NCBI RefSeq assembly: GCF_900103135.1
Contig: NZ_FNGO01000013.1
Coordinates: 1 to 64,000, forward strand
Length of the DNA stretch: 64,000 nucleotides
Direction: 5' to 3'
DNA from: Halarsenatibacter silvermanii
GTDB lineage: Bacteria > Bacillota > Halanaerobiia > Halanaerobiales > Halarsenatibacteraceae
Position numbers and translations under genes: made by a program. The notes beneath the pieces were generated by a model that was given only the letters and a program-made list of their open reading frames with translations, was not told where the DNA came from and made no database searches. Below are positions 31,109 through 40,087 of the stretch, in pieces (the stretch's first letter is position 1; each line of letters starts with the position of its first letter).

Positions 31109-33724
31109 TTAACCTCCATTCCGTTCGCGGATAAGCCTGGCAGCCAGCTTGAGCTGTTCCTCCCGGCCTGCAACTCCTCCCTGCAGATATTCGGCCCAGA
31201 CCTGATCGAGAACTTCCTGGACAGCAGGGCCTGGGTCCAGACCCAGCTCAAGCATATCGTTGCCATCTATTGATAGACCGGCACCGGCCAGCTCCTCTAC
31301 GAAGTATTCGAGAGTCTCCCGAAATTTTTGGTCGGGAGCCAAAAAATAAAGCAGGGCCAGCTTTTCCGGGGACAGTCTGGAGAGATTTTCATTGAGCGAG
31401 ACGGGATCATCATCGCGCTCAAGCTCCGCGATAAAATCGTCGATCCCGGCCAAAAAATCGAGCAGGTCTGCTACCTCCTCGGATAGGGAAAGCCTGTCCC
31501 GGTAGGCGAACGGCATATTTTCGAGCAAAAAAGCAAGTTTTACTCCCCATTCCTTTATATTATAGTCTCTGGAGCACAAATATTCAAGACTTTCGCTGAG
31601 ATCCTCCCAGCTTTCCCATCTTTCCCGGTCAAACTCGAAATCGTAGGCCAGAAGCTTGAAAGCCGGCAGCCTGTGCATGAGCGCGGCAAAACGCTGATGA
31701 TTATGATAACTTCGGACTAAATCCTTGAGCTCCTGGAATACGCGGTTTAGCTTAAGCCGGGAGAAATCTCCTCGCTTTAAAGCTTCATCCATCAACTTTT
31801 CTGTCTCCTCTTCGATATGAAAATCGAGCTCGAGAGCGTACTTCAAACCGCGTATTATGCGGGTGGGATCATCGAGAAAACTGAACCTGTGCAAAGCTCT
31901 GATATATTTTCTGTCGAGATCAGCACAGGCTCCAAAAAAATCATATAGAAGGCCGTATTTCTCCCGGGATAGCTCAACTGCCATGGCATTTATGGTAAAA
32001 TCACGGCGGAAAAGATCCTCCAAAAGACCGGCCTGTTCGACCTGAGGACGGGCACCGGGGCTGGGATAAAACTCGGAACGGGCCCGGGCTAAATCGAGGT
32101 TGTATTCCCCGCTTAAAGTGAGGGTGCCGGTCTGAAAGCGCTCGTGAAACTGATATTCCGCCTCTAACTCATCGGCCAGCTCCTGAAGAAAAGATTTGAT
32201 CTCGCCTTCGATCACCAGATCTATATCGCGATTTTCCCTGCCCAGGAGCATATCCCGGACCATGCCCCCGACCAGATATACGGGAATATCGAGTTTTTCG
32301 GAAAGCAGAGAACAGGTCTGCAGTATTTTCTGAATCCCGGCGGGAAGCCCATCCAAAAGATTGGCAGCATTCTCCCGGCGCTCGGATATTTCCACCATGC
32401 TGGTGCCGTAACGGTTCTGGAAATGGTGAGGAGAAGCATCTTCGTAATAGGAGGCCAGCACGTCGGTTCTGGTGACAATGCCGACCATCTTCTCATCTTC
32501 CATGACCGGCAGCCTGCCGATATCGTATTTGACCATCAGTTCCTGGGCATCGCGGATGGTTGCCTCAGGCGAGATAGTTACGACGTCATCGGACATATAC
32601 CCCCTGACCGGAGCATTCATGAGATCATGCTCCATGATCTTTTCCAGATCGCGCCGGGAAAAAATGCCGACAACTTCATCCTCTTCATCCACGACTATAA
32701 GACCGCTGTGACCGTACTTTTCCATCATCTCGCCGGCTTCAGCCACGGTGGCTTCAGAATTTATGGTGCGGACAGGCGAGGACATGATCGATCTCACGCA
32801 GTTCATGCGGGTTATCTCTGTCTGCAGTACTTCTATCAGTTCCTGTTTTGCTCTATCCAGCGACATATCCAGCCGGGCCGAACCGGCTCCCGGGTGGCCG
32901 CCGCCCTGAAAATGGCTGCATATCTGTCCGATGTCGACTGCTTCATCGCTGCTGCGGCCGATAAGATCGACCTTATCCTCGCCGCCGGCCACCACAAATA
33001 TGCTGGCCAGATCGTAGAGGTTTTTTATGCGGCGGGTAACCTTGTTAAGCCCCATTATATAACGGGAAAAATCGGCGGAAAAAATCGACACACCGGTGCC
33101 GTTTATATTCAGCTCCTGCCGACCTTTGAGCAGCTTTTCTAAAGCCCGCTGCTGTTCTTCGTCCAGTCTTTCCTCCAAAAACTGATTGATAATTCTGGTT
33201 CTGGCTCCAGAATCCAGAAGATGGGCCGCTGCTTTGAGATCGGCGGCAGTGGTGCTCATATGGGTGAAATTGCCGGTATCAGCGTAAATTCCCAGAGCGA
33301 AAAGAGTGGCCTCGACCGGATTCGGCTCTTTTCCCTCGCGGATGAGCCGGTTGACAATAATTGTGGTGGAAGAACCCACATTCTCGCTCATGTCCAGATC
33401 TATCCAGTCCGAACTGCTGCTGTCATGGGGATGATGGTCGTAGACGATCACCTCTACCTTATTTAGATCTATATGATCGCCGAGATCCCCCAGCCTGTTT
33501 ATGTCGGCGGTATCCACGACTATAACCCTCGTCACCTCATCAGGATCGATATCCGCAAGCTCATAAACTTCGAGCGCACCCCGATAGAGGGCCATAAGAT
33601 CGCGGGCCAGCGAGCTCAGACGACCTACAAGCACAGGCTTTGCCCTGCTATATAGCGAGCGGGCTGCTATCATGGCAGCCAGTCCATCGAGATCAGTATG
33701 ATCATGCGAAACTATTATCTCCAT
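31109..33724 (-). CDS. DHH-CBS-nucleotidyltransferase fusion (CCA- or A-adding enzyme type)
   Basis: A fusion protein of 871 residues. Order: DHH phosphoesterase domain with HDHTDLDGLAAM and DHHPHDSSSSD (1-190), DHHA1 domain ending GGGHPGAGSARLD (to about 300), two CBS domains (about 315-430, with SGLIVVDEEDEVVGIF and GRLPVMEDEKMVGIV), then a class II tRNA nucleotidyltransferase / poly(A) polymerase head with VYLVGGMVRDMLLGRENRDIDLV and the RRDFTINAMA block, and helical RNA-binding segments to the end. It may add A or CCA to tRNA 3' ends and carry a linked nanoRNase or phosphatase activity; the CBS pair suggests control by adenine nucleotides. Confidence 0.9.
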   Translation of the reverse strand: MEIIVSHDHTDLDGLAAMIAARSLYSRAKPVLVGRLSSLARDLMALYRGALEVYELADIDPDEVTRVIVVDTADINRLGDLGDHIDLNKVEVIVYDHHPHDSSSSDWIDLDMSENVGSSTTIIVNRLIREGKEPNPVEATLFALGIYADTGNFTHMSTTAADLKAAAHLLDSGARTRIINQFLEERLDEEQQRALEKLLKGRQELNINGTGVSIFSADFSRYIMGLNKVTRRIKNLYDLASIFVVAGGEDKVDLIGRSSDEAVDIGQICSHFQGGGHPGAGSARLDMSLDRAKQELIEVLQTEITRMNCVRSIMSSPVRTINSEATVAEAGEMMEKYGHSGLIVVDEEDEVVGIFSRRDLEKIMEHDLMNAPVRGYMSDDVVTISPEATIRDAQELMVKYDIGRLPVMEDEKMVGIVTRTDVLASYYEDASPHHFQNRYGTSMVEISERRENAANLLDGLPAGIQKILQTCSLLSEKLDIPVYLVGGMVRDMLLGRENRDIDLVIEGEIKSFLQELADELEAEYQFHERFQTGTLTLSGEYNLDLARARSEFYPSPGARPQVEQAGLLEDLFRRDFTINAMAVELSREKYGLLYDFFGACADLDRKYIRALHRFSFLDDPTRIIRGLKYALELDFHIEEETEKLMDEALKRGDFSRLKLNRVFQELKDLVRSYHNHQRFAALMHRLPAFKLLAYDFEFDRERWESWEDLSESLEYLCSRDYNIKEWGVKLAFLLENMPFAYRDRLSLSEEVADLLDFLAGIDDFIAELERDDDPVSLNENLSRLSPEKLALLYFLAPDQKFRETLEYFVEELAGAGLSIDGNDMLELGLDPGPAVQEVLDQVWAEYLQGGVAGREEQLKLAARLIRERNGG

Positions 33725-33761
33725 ATTCTCTGCTGCCTCCCGGTTGGCCCCGCCCGCATTC

Positions 33762-35066
33762 TCACTCGATCAGATCGATGATAAAATCAAAGTTCGCCGG
33801 CGGCTGACCGCTGATCGAAAAAGCGCCTTTGAGAAGTTTTTCAGCTTCCTCTAGATCGGCTTTTTTGCCGTGATGCAATCTGGCCAGCATTTGATCTTCA
33901 TCTACAGGATCGCCCCGGCTGACCATGAGTTCTATACCGGCTGAATAATCTATCTCGTCCTCTTTGGTTTCTCTGCCCGCGCCCAAAAGCATGGCTGCCC
34001 TGCCTATCCGGCGGGCATCGATGTCTGCGATATATCCTCCCGCAGGAGAGCGATAGCTTTCTACATTTTCCGCTGAAGGCAGAAGCCCGGTATCTTCGAC
34101 CACCCCGGCCTCGCCCCCCTGAGCTGCGATAATCTCGGCCAGCTTTTGGCGGGCATTTCCTGAGTTGAGCTGGTCTTGAAGCCGGCTTTGAGCCTCATCC
34201 AGATCGGGGCTGTATCCACCGGCTTTGAGCATGGCAGCTCCCAGTTCAAGGCAAAGTTTTTCTAAATCCTCCGGTCCTTCGCCGGAGAGGGTCTTTATGG
34301 CTTCTTTTACCTCGAGTGAATTGCCGACCATCCGGCCTAAAGGCTGGCTCATATCGGTGAGCAGGGCCAGCGTCTTTCGGTCCAGCTCTTTACCTATGCC
34401 GACCATGAGCTCGGCCAGCTTTCGCGCCGCCTCGATTTTCTGCATAAAGGCGCCGCTGCCGGTTTTGACATCGAGCACGATGCTGTCTGCTCCGCCAGCT
34501 ATTTTCTTGCCCATGATGCTGCTGGCTATAAGGGGGGGAGAATCCACTGTGGCCGTGACATCGCGAAGCGAGTAAAGCTTCTTATCGGCCGGAGTGAGGT
34601 TGGCAGTCTGACCAACTACTGCCGCTCCCACTTTTTCCACCTGGTCCAGGAATTCCCGGCGGCTCATCTCAACTTCCAGACCGGGGATCGACTCCAGTTT
34701 GTCTATGGTTCCGCCGGTGTGTCCCAGCCCTCTTCCGGACATTTTGGGGACGGGAACTCCAGCGGCAGCGACCAGGGGAACCAGCACCAGGGTGGTGGTA
34801 TCGCCGACACCGCCGGTGCTGTGCTTATCGACTGTGGTACCGGAAAGAGGGGAAAGATCTATCCTATCCCCGGAGTTGACAACCGCTTCGGTGAGAAAAG
34901 CTGTCTCTTCAGCGTCCATTCCCTGGAAATAAACGGCCATAGCCCAGGCCGAAACCTGATAATCGGGAATCTCCTCACTGACATAGCCCTCGATAAGATG
35001 GGATATTTCTTCAGCGGAGTGTTTTTTGCCCTCTCTTTTATTATGGATTATGTCATACATCTTCAT
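33762..35066 (-). CDS. pdp: Pyrimidine-nucleoside phosphorylase
   Basis: Phosphorolysis of thymidine/uridine to base and (deoxy)ribose 1-phosphate, 434 residues. Signature DKHSTGGVGDTTTLVLVPL (about residues 82-100), GRGLGHTGGTIDKLESIPG, and KTGSGAFM. The ATG at 35066 with GGAG 9 bases upstream is preferred; the longer frame adds 9 residues. It overlaps the purine phosphorylase stop by 14 bases. Works with punA and deoB to feed pentose phosphate from nucleosides. Confidence 0.94.
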   Translation of the reverse strand: MKMYDIIHNKREGKKHSAEEISHLIEGYVSEEIPDYQVSAWAMAVYFQGMDAEETAFLTEAVVNSGDRIDLSPLSGTTVDKHSTGGVGDTTTLVLVPLVAAAGVPVPKMSGRGLGHTGGTIDKLESIPGLEVEMSRREFLDQVEKVGAAVVGQTANLTPADKKLYSLRDVTATVDSPPLIASSIMGKKIAGGADSIVLDVKTGSGAFMQKIEAARKLAELMVGIGKELDRKTLALLTDMSQPLGRMVGNSLEVKEAIKTLSGEGPEDLEKLCLELGAAMLKAGGYSPDLDEAQSRLQDQLNSGNARQKLAEIIAAQGGEAGVVEDTGLLPSAENVESYRSPAGGYIADIDARRIGRAAMLLGAGRETKEDEIDYSAGIELMVSRGDPVDEDQMLARLHHGKKADLEEAEKLLKGAFSISGQPPANFDFIIDLIE

Positions 35067-35895
35067 GTTTACCGAACTCCTGCAGAATAGCACGCACGAG
35101 TTTGATGAAATCCGGCCTGACCTGATCGGCTATCTCGACAACATCTTCATGACTCAGAGGTTTGGGGAGAATGCCGGCCGCCATGTTGGTTATGCAGGAT
35201 ATTCCCAAAACTCTGAGACCTATATGATTGGCCGTGATAACCTCGGGAACGGTGGACATGCCGACCGCATCTGCTCCCATTGTTTCGAGCATTCTGATCT
35301 CTGCCGGTGTTTCGTAGCTGGGACCGACCATGCCGGCATATACGCCCCGGCGGGTTTTAATTCCCTGCTCGCTGGCAACATCTTCGGCCAGATCCTGCCA
35401 GGTAGAATCATAGGCCTGTGTCATATCGGGAAAACGGGGGCCGAGCTCGTCGGGATTTTCTCCGCGAAGCGGGTTATCGCCGGTCATGTTGATATGATCG
35501 CTGATGACCATAAAATCTCCCGCATCATAATCGCGATTGATCCCACCGGCGGCATTGGTCACTATCAGACCCTCACAGCCCAGTTCGGACATCACTCTGA
35601 CCGGCAGAGCTATCTCCTGCATGCTGTAACCTTCATAATAGTGAAATCTGCCCTGCATGGTGACAACCTGCCGGCCCTCGAGAGTGCCGCAGACGAGCTG
35701 GCCGGCGTGGCCCTCGACGGTGGAGACAGGAAAATTAGGTATATCTTCGTAGGAAACAACGACGGGATCTTCTATCTCATCGGCCAGAACACCCAGTCCG
35801 GAACCGAGAATCAGGGCAAACTCCGGTTCTTCTTCCAGATCTTTTTCCACTGCTTTTACGGCTTCATCGATTTGATCCATGATTTCTGCGGACAT
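35053..35895 (-). CDS. punA: Purine-nucleoside phosphorylase
   Basis: Trimeric class II purine-nucleoside phosphorylase, 280 residues, splitting inosine/guanosine and their deoxy forms. LILGSGLGVLADEIED (phosphate site), GRFHYYEGYSMQEI, VTNAAGGINRDY and GPSYETPAEIRML...GADAVGMSTVPEV are the family signatures. Middle member of a deoB-punA-pdp salvage unit. Confidence 0.95.
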   Translation of the reverse strand: MSAEIMDQIDEAVKAVEKDLEEEPEFALILGSGLGVLADEIEDPVVVSYEDIPNFPVSTVEGHAGQLVCGTLEGRQVVTMQGRFHYYEGYSMQEIALPVRVMSELGCEGLIVTNAAGGINRDYDAGDFMVISDHINMTGDNPLRGENPDELGPRFPDMTQAYDSTWQDLAEDVASEQGIKTRRGVYAGMVGPSYETPAEIRMLETMGADAVGMSTVPEVITANHIGLRVLGISCITNMAAGILPKPLSHEDVVEIADQVRPDFIKLVRAILQEFGKHEDV

Positions 35896-35923
35896 ATATA
35901 CTACCTCCTGATTTTTTAATAGT

Positions 35924-37105
35924 TCAGCTCAAAATTTCTCCGGCAAAACTGCGTCCGTCTTCAGGGGCGGGAAGGCCGTGCAGATCGGCTATGGTGGCAG
36001 CCATATCGGCAAAGCTGCTGCGGGTACCCAGGTCATAATTTGCTTTGAGTTTTTCACCTGCCAGCAAAAGCGGCAAAAATTCTCGCGTGTGATCGGTACC
36101 CTCATAGGTGGGATCACAGCCGTGATCGGCGGTAATGACCAGCATATCATTGCTTTTCAGCCTGGCTAAAATATCGGGAAGTCTCTCGTCGAAATCCTTC
36201 AGGGCCTGATAATAACCCTCCGGATCCCGGCGGTGACCGTAAAGCATGTCAAATTCGACCAGATTGGCGAAGATCAGCCCGGAATCAACCTCATCCATGT
36301 AATCGATTACCGCTTCGGTGCATTTGATATTATTTATGGTGTGATCGGATTCTGTTACGCCGTCGCCGGCAAAGATATCGATGATCTTGCCGATACCCAC
36401 AACCTCCTTATGGGCCTGGACAAAGCTGTTTAAAAGCGTTTTACCCGGGGGCGGCAGCGAAAAATCCTTGCGGCGATCGGTTCTTTCCAGCTCTCCCGGT
36501 TCGCCCACGAAAGGCCGGGCGATCACCCGGGCAACTCCATGTTCGCCGGTGAGAATCTCGCGAGCTTTTTCGCACATCTCATAAAGCTTTTCCACGGGAA
36601 TGATATCCTCGTGGGCTGCTATCTGAAAAACGCTGTCAGCCGAAGTATAAACTATAGGCCGACCCGTGGCCAGATGTTCTTCGGCCAGCTCCTCGATGAT
36701 GACGGTGCCTGAAGCGGGTTTGTTGCCGAGAATATCGCGTCCGATAGCCTCCTTGAAAAGTTTTATCACCTCTTCGGGAAAGCCATCGGGATAGGTGGGA
36801 AAAGGTCTTTCCGAGATCAATCCTGCCAGCTCCCAGTGGCCGGTGGTGGTGTCCTTGCCCACCGAAGCTTCGGCCATCCTGCCAAAAACTCCCCGGGCCG
36901 AAATATTATCATCCAGATAGGGAACCGGCTTGACCCTGCCCAGCCCCAGTTGGCTCAGACCGGGAAGATCGAGGCCGCCCACAGCCCGGGCCAGATTGCC
37001 CAGGGTGTCAGCTCCGGCATCGCCGTACTGGTCGGCATCGGGCAGCGCGCCGATACCGACGCTGTCGAGCACTATGATGATGGTTCTGTCTATTTTTTCA
37101 GCCAC
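35924..37105 (-). CDS. deoB: Phosphopentomutase
   Basis: Mn-dependent enzyme of the alkaline phosphatase superfamily, 393 residues, converting (deoxy)ribose 1-phosphate to 5-phosphate. DSVGIGALPDADQYGD (metal site, about residues 13-28), GKDTTTGHWE (active Thr), and TADHGCDPTYEGTDHTRE (C-terminal metal ligands). First gene of the salvage unit; GGAGG lies upstream of the start. The terminator at 37211-37237 separates it from the DUF2089 gene. Confidence 0.96.
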   Translation of the reverse strand: MAEKIDRTIIIVLDSVGIGALPDADQYGDAGADTLGNLARAVGGLDLPGLSQLGLGRVKPVPYLDDNISARGVFGRMAEASVGKDTTTGHWELAGLISERPFPTYPDGFPEEVIKLFKEAIGRDILGNKPASGTVIIEELAEEHLATGRPIVYTSADSVFQIAAHEDIIPVEKLYEMCEKAREILTGEHGVARVIARPFVGEPGELERTDRRKDFSLPPPGKTLLNSFVQAHKEVVGIGKIIDIFAGDGVTESDHTINNIKCTEAVIDYMDEVDSGLIFANLVEFDMLYGHRRDPEGYYQALKDFDERLPDILARLKSNDMLVITADHGCDPTYEGTDHTREFLPLLLAGEKLKANYDLGTRSSFADMAATIADLHGLPAPEDGRSFAGEILS

Positions 37106-37210
37106 ATATAAACCTCCTGTTTTTTACTGCCGATTTTTTTATTATCAGAATAAGGCTTTTTATAGAAAGGGAAAAACCTTAAACTCATAATAAAAAGAAA
37201 CTCATAATAA

Positions 37211-37237
37211 AAAGCCCTTTCCCTGAGGAAAAGGGGC
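37211..37237 (-). terminator. Terminator between the DUF2089 gene and deoB
   Basis: On the - strand a GC-rich hairpin (CCCCTTTTCC / GGGAAAGGGC, imperfect) is followed by TTTTTATT. It follows the DUF2089 stop by about 50 bases. Confidence 0.7.
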
Positions 37238-37286
37238 CTTTGATCTGATGCTGCTGAAATTTGCGCCGGCGAAAAAATTTTTAGCC

Positions 37287-37556
37287 TCAGGAGCTTTCCC
37301 CGGACCCGTCCTGCAGGACATCGACAACCTCATCCAGCCGACTGCGGACGGTGGGATAGGAGATCCCCATCTCCCTCTCGACTTCCTTGATGTTGCCCCG
37401 CGATTTGATAAAAACCTCGACAAATTTCAGCTGTTTTTCGTTCAATCGGGAGAATTTGTCCCGCGAAAAGCTGCCCGTGATGGTGGTATCGCAGTTACTG
37501 CAATCGAGTGCGGTTACATTCATCTCTTTTCCACAAACCGGACAATTTCCGATCAT
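37287..37556 (-). CDS. DUF2089 family zinc-ribbon HTH protein
   Basis: An 89-residue protein: N-terminal zinc ribbon (CPVCGKEM ... CSNCDTTI, four Cys) and a helix-turn-helix (KEVEREMGISYPTVRSRLDEVVDVL). DUF2089 proteins are probable transcription regulators. It lies upstream of the deo/pnp genes, behind a consensus promoter and before a terminator, so it forms its own unit and could regulate nucleoside salvage; that link is only positional. Confidence 0.88.
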   Translation of the reverse strand: MIGNCPVCGKEMNVTALDCSNCDTTITGSFSRDKFSRLNEKQLKFVEVFIKSRGNIKEVEREMGISYPTVRSRLDEVVDVLQDGSGESS

Positions 37557-37671
37557 AATCTTTACACCCCGCTGACTTGAGATGCTATATTAATTTACAG
37601 GAGCTGATATCCCATCTGTCTCTTTTTTATTCCGATGCTTATTATGTCTTTTCTTATGCTCTTTGATGAAA

Positions 37672-37700
37672 ATTATATTATATTATATGAAAAATGTCAA
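37672..37700 (-). promoter_or_regulatory. Consensus promoter of the DUF2089 gene
   Basis: On the - strand: TTGACA (37695-37700), a 17-base spacer and TATAAT (37672-37677), both perfect. The leader is about 110 bases. The spacer and flanks are an AT-rich TATAATATAAT tract that could host overlapping -10 boxes. Confidence 0.85.
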
Positions 37701-37786
37701 GTTTGTGGTTAATATATTTAATCATATATTTGAATTTATTCATCTAGAGTATATCGAACTTTCGAAAACAAAAAAGGCAGGTCAGA

Positions 37787-38329
37787 TCAATCCTGCAGCT
37801 GCAAAAAGGCCAGAAGACCGACAGCTGTTTTGCTGTCCTTAATCCTGCCGGAAAAAACAAGATCTTTGATCTTATCCGGTTCGACTTCGGCCATCCTGAC
37901 AAATTCTCCCTCATCCAGCTCCTGTTCTCCCTTCTGCAGATTCTCGGCCAGGAAAAGATGCAGGCATTCGGTGCTGTAACCGGGGGTGGTGTAAAAAGAA
38001 AAAAGATGTTCGAGATTTTCAGCTATATATCCCGTCTCCTCTTTGAGCTCGCGCCGGCCGCATTCTTCAGGGTCTTCGCCGGGCTCCAATCGTCCGGCCG
38101 GCAGTTCCAGAAGAACCTCGCCGGCGGCATAGCGATACTGCTCGATCAAGGAGATATTGCCCGCAGGTGTTATGGGCAGGATGGTAACGCCGCCGGGATG
38201 TTCCACTATCTCCCGCTTTGACCTGCTGCCGTCCGGCAGCTCGACCTCATCTTTTTTTACTTTCATGATGCTGCCGTCGAACTCCATCTGACTGACAATT
38301 CCCTTTTCTTCCAGTTTATTTTCATCCAT
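37787..38329 (-). CDS. nudF: Nudix hydrolase, ADP-ribose pyrophosphatase type
   Basis: Hydrolyses ADP-ribose to AMP and ribose 5-phosphate, 180 residues. The Nudix box GEDPEECGRRELKEETGY fits GX5EX7REUXEEXGU (about residues 82-104). The upstream EQYRYAAGEVLLELPAGR strand is typical of ADPRases. SD GGAAGTGA. It lies 6 bases after the M20 peptidase. Confidence 0.92.
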   Translation of the reverse strand: MDENKLEEKGIVSQMEFDGSIMKVKKDEVELPDGSRSKREIVEHPGGVTILPITPAGNISLIEQYRYAAGEVLLELPAGRLEPGEDPEECGRRELKEETGYIAENLEHLFSFYTTPGYSTECLHLFLAENLQKGEQELDEGEFVRMAEVEPDKIKDLVFSGRIKDSKTAVGLLAFLQLQD

Positions 38330-38335
38330 AATATA

Positions 38336-39412
38336 TCATTCACTTCCTTTCGTATAAAAATACAGCGCTTTTTCCAGAGCCTTTAACGAAGAGATATCCA
38401 GCTTCTCCCGGGATGTATGACCGTGACTGTAACCCATTCCCAGGTTGACCGACTCCAGTCCAAACTGGCTCATCTTATTGGCCTCGCTGATATGACTGCT
38501 TTTTTGAAATTCGACATCCAGACCGGTGCTCTGAAGAGAGCTTTTCAGGCTGGAAAGCCAGGGAGGTATGCTCTCAAAGTTATAACCGGAGCAAAAATGG
38601 AGGACACGAGAGACGAAATCGGATCTTTTGATGCCGAAATGACGCTGAAGCTCCTTGATCCTTCTCTGCCAGAGCGAATTTATCCGGGAAATCTCTTCTC
38701 CCCGGATGCCGACGATCAGAATTTCCTCCTGAAAAAACTCCCAGACCGGCAGGGGGCCGGAGATCAGGTGCGAAACAACGCAGAGATCATTTTTTTCCCA
38801 GTAATGCCTGATCCTGCGCAGAAGCATCTTCTGCCGGGCGGTCATCTCTTCTCCACCATTTCTTTTGGTGAGCGTGAAGGCAAAAAAACCGGCTGCAGGC
38901 TCTTCATAGAAGATGGTTCCGGCCGGGGCCTCGCCGTCCATAACTATGGCGTGATCGTATCTTTTAACGTATTCCCCGGGCAGCAGCGAAGCTCCCAGAA
39001 GACCGATTTCCTCGGCCACGGTAAAAATTATTCCCAGATCGGAAGGCAGATGACCTCCGCTGGCCCGCAGCAAAGCCAGAATAACCGAAACTCCGACCAG
39101 ATCATCGGCTCCCAGCGCCCCTTCAGCTCTATTTTTGATAAAACCGTCGCTTCTGATGGGTTCTGTCTTTTTCGATTTTACCGCGTCGATATGAGCAACC
39201 AGCAGGGTATCTTTGGGCGCCCGGGTGTCGGTCTCTATGATCAGATTGTCCGTGGTGCCGCCGATCTTTTCACCGGCGCCATCAGTTTTGACTTCCAGGT
39301 TTAGATCGTTCAGCTCGGAAACGATTTTTTGGGCCAGCTCGCCTTCCCGGCGGGGGGCACACCTGCGGGCGGTCAATTCTTTGAAAATTTTTTCAGCATT
39401 ACCTTTTTGCAT
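38336..39412 (-). CDS. M20 family peptidase, PepT-like
   Basis: Zinc aminopeptidase-like protein of 358 residues. First metal motif VAHIDAV, then GALGADDLVGVSVIL (bridging Asp), catalytic EEIGLLGA, VMDGEAPAG, and the C-terminal His in GMGYSHGHTSRE. Close to tripeptidase T-like enzymes; the substrate is not certain. Together with the Nudix gene it forms a two-gene unit. Confidence 0.86.
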   Translation of the reverse strand: MQKGNAEKIFKELTARRCAPRREGELAQKIVSELNDLNLEVKTDGAGEKIGGTTDNLIIETDTRAPKDTLLVAHIDAVKSKKTEPIRSDGFIKNRAEGALGADDLVGVSVILALLRASGGHLPSDLGIIFTVAEEIGLLGASLLPGEYVKRYDHAIVMDGEAPAGTIFYEEPAAGFFAFTLTKRNGGEEMTARQKMLLRRIRHYWEKNDLCVVSHLISGPLPVWEFFQEEILIVGIRGEEISRINSLWQRRIKELQRHFGIKRSDFVSRVLHFCSGYNFESIPPWLSSLKSSLQSTGLDVEFQKSSHISEANKMSQFGLESVNLGMGYSHGHTSREKLDISSLKALEKALYFYTKGSE

Positions 39413-39491
39413 GGCTTAGTTCACCTCTGCTATAATTATAGATTATCGACTTGTCGGCAATATCCTGCCTGTAACCCCCGGGTCATGAGAT

Positions 39492-39518
39492 AAAAAATCC
39501 CGCCCTGAGCAGGGCGGG
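39492..39518 (-). terminator. Terminator of the branched-chain acid operon
   Basis: On the - strand CCCGCCCTG..CAGGGCGGG is a 9-bp perfect GC stem followed by ATTTTTT. It lies 33 bases after the VOR gamma stop. Confidence 0.93.
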
Positions 39519-39550
39519 GGAAAACTGAATAATTTTCCGCGGAAATAAGC

Positions 39551-40087
39551 TTAACCTTTCAAATTATAACCCCGATCTAGAGCTTCCTGATTCAAGGGGA
39601 TGAGATCATGATATCTCTCGGGAAAAACGTCCTCCAGATTTTCCTTTATAGTGGCGAGCGAGACGATTTCTTTTTCGGCTATATAGGCCCCCAGCATGAC
39701 CATATTGGCTATTTTGCCGCTGCCGATATCGTCTGCTATCTCGTTGGCCGGAACTTTGATCACGTTGAGTTCATCTCTCTCGACTTCCTTTTCTATAAGG
39801 GAGGAGTTGGTGACCACCAGGCCATTTTCCCTGACCCGGGGAGCAAATTTATTCTGAGAGGGAAGATTCATCACGATCACGGAATCGGGATGGTCGGTCA
39901 GGGGGGAGGGAATCATCTCATCGCTGACTATGACTGTGCAGTTGGCCGTTCCTCCCCTCATCTCCGGACCGTATGAAGGCATCCAGGAAACCTCTTTATC
40001 CTCCTTCATGCCGGAATAGGAGAGAAGCTGGCCGATGGTCATAACACCCTGACCGCCAAAACCGGCCATTACGATTTCCTCTTTCAA
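39551..40087 (-). CDS. vorC: 2-oxoacid:ferredoxin oxidoreductase, gamma subunit (VOR)
   Basis: Gamma subunit of a 2-oxoisovalerate/2-oxoacid ferredoxin oxidoreductase, 178 residues. [14 protein letters not shown] at the N-terminus and [13 protein letters not shown] are family landmarks. Last gene of the operon; its stop is followed by a strong terminator. Substrate type is inferred from the neighbours (ptb, buk, amino acid dehydrogenases). Confidence 0.9.
   Translation of the reverse strand: MKEEIVMAGFGGQGVMTIGQLLSYSGMKEDKEVSWMPSYGPEMRGGTANCTVIVSDEMIPSPLTDHPDSVIVMNLPSQNKFAPRVRENGLVVTNSSLIEKEVERDELNVIKVPANEIADDIGSGKIANMVMLGAYIAEKEIVSLATIKENLEDVFPERYHDLIPLNQEALDRGYNLKG

Noticed and set aside
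35026-35919. Long + strand ORF (297 residues) over punA
   Set aside because: Antisense to a clear purine-nucleoside phosphorylase; typical high-GC shadow.
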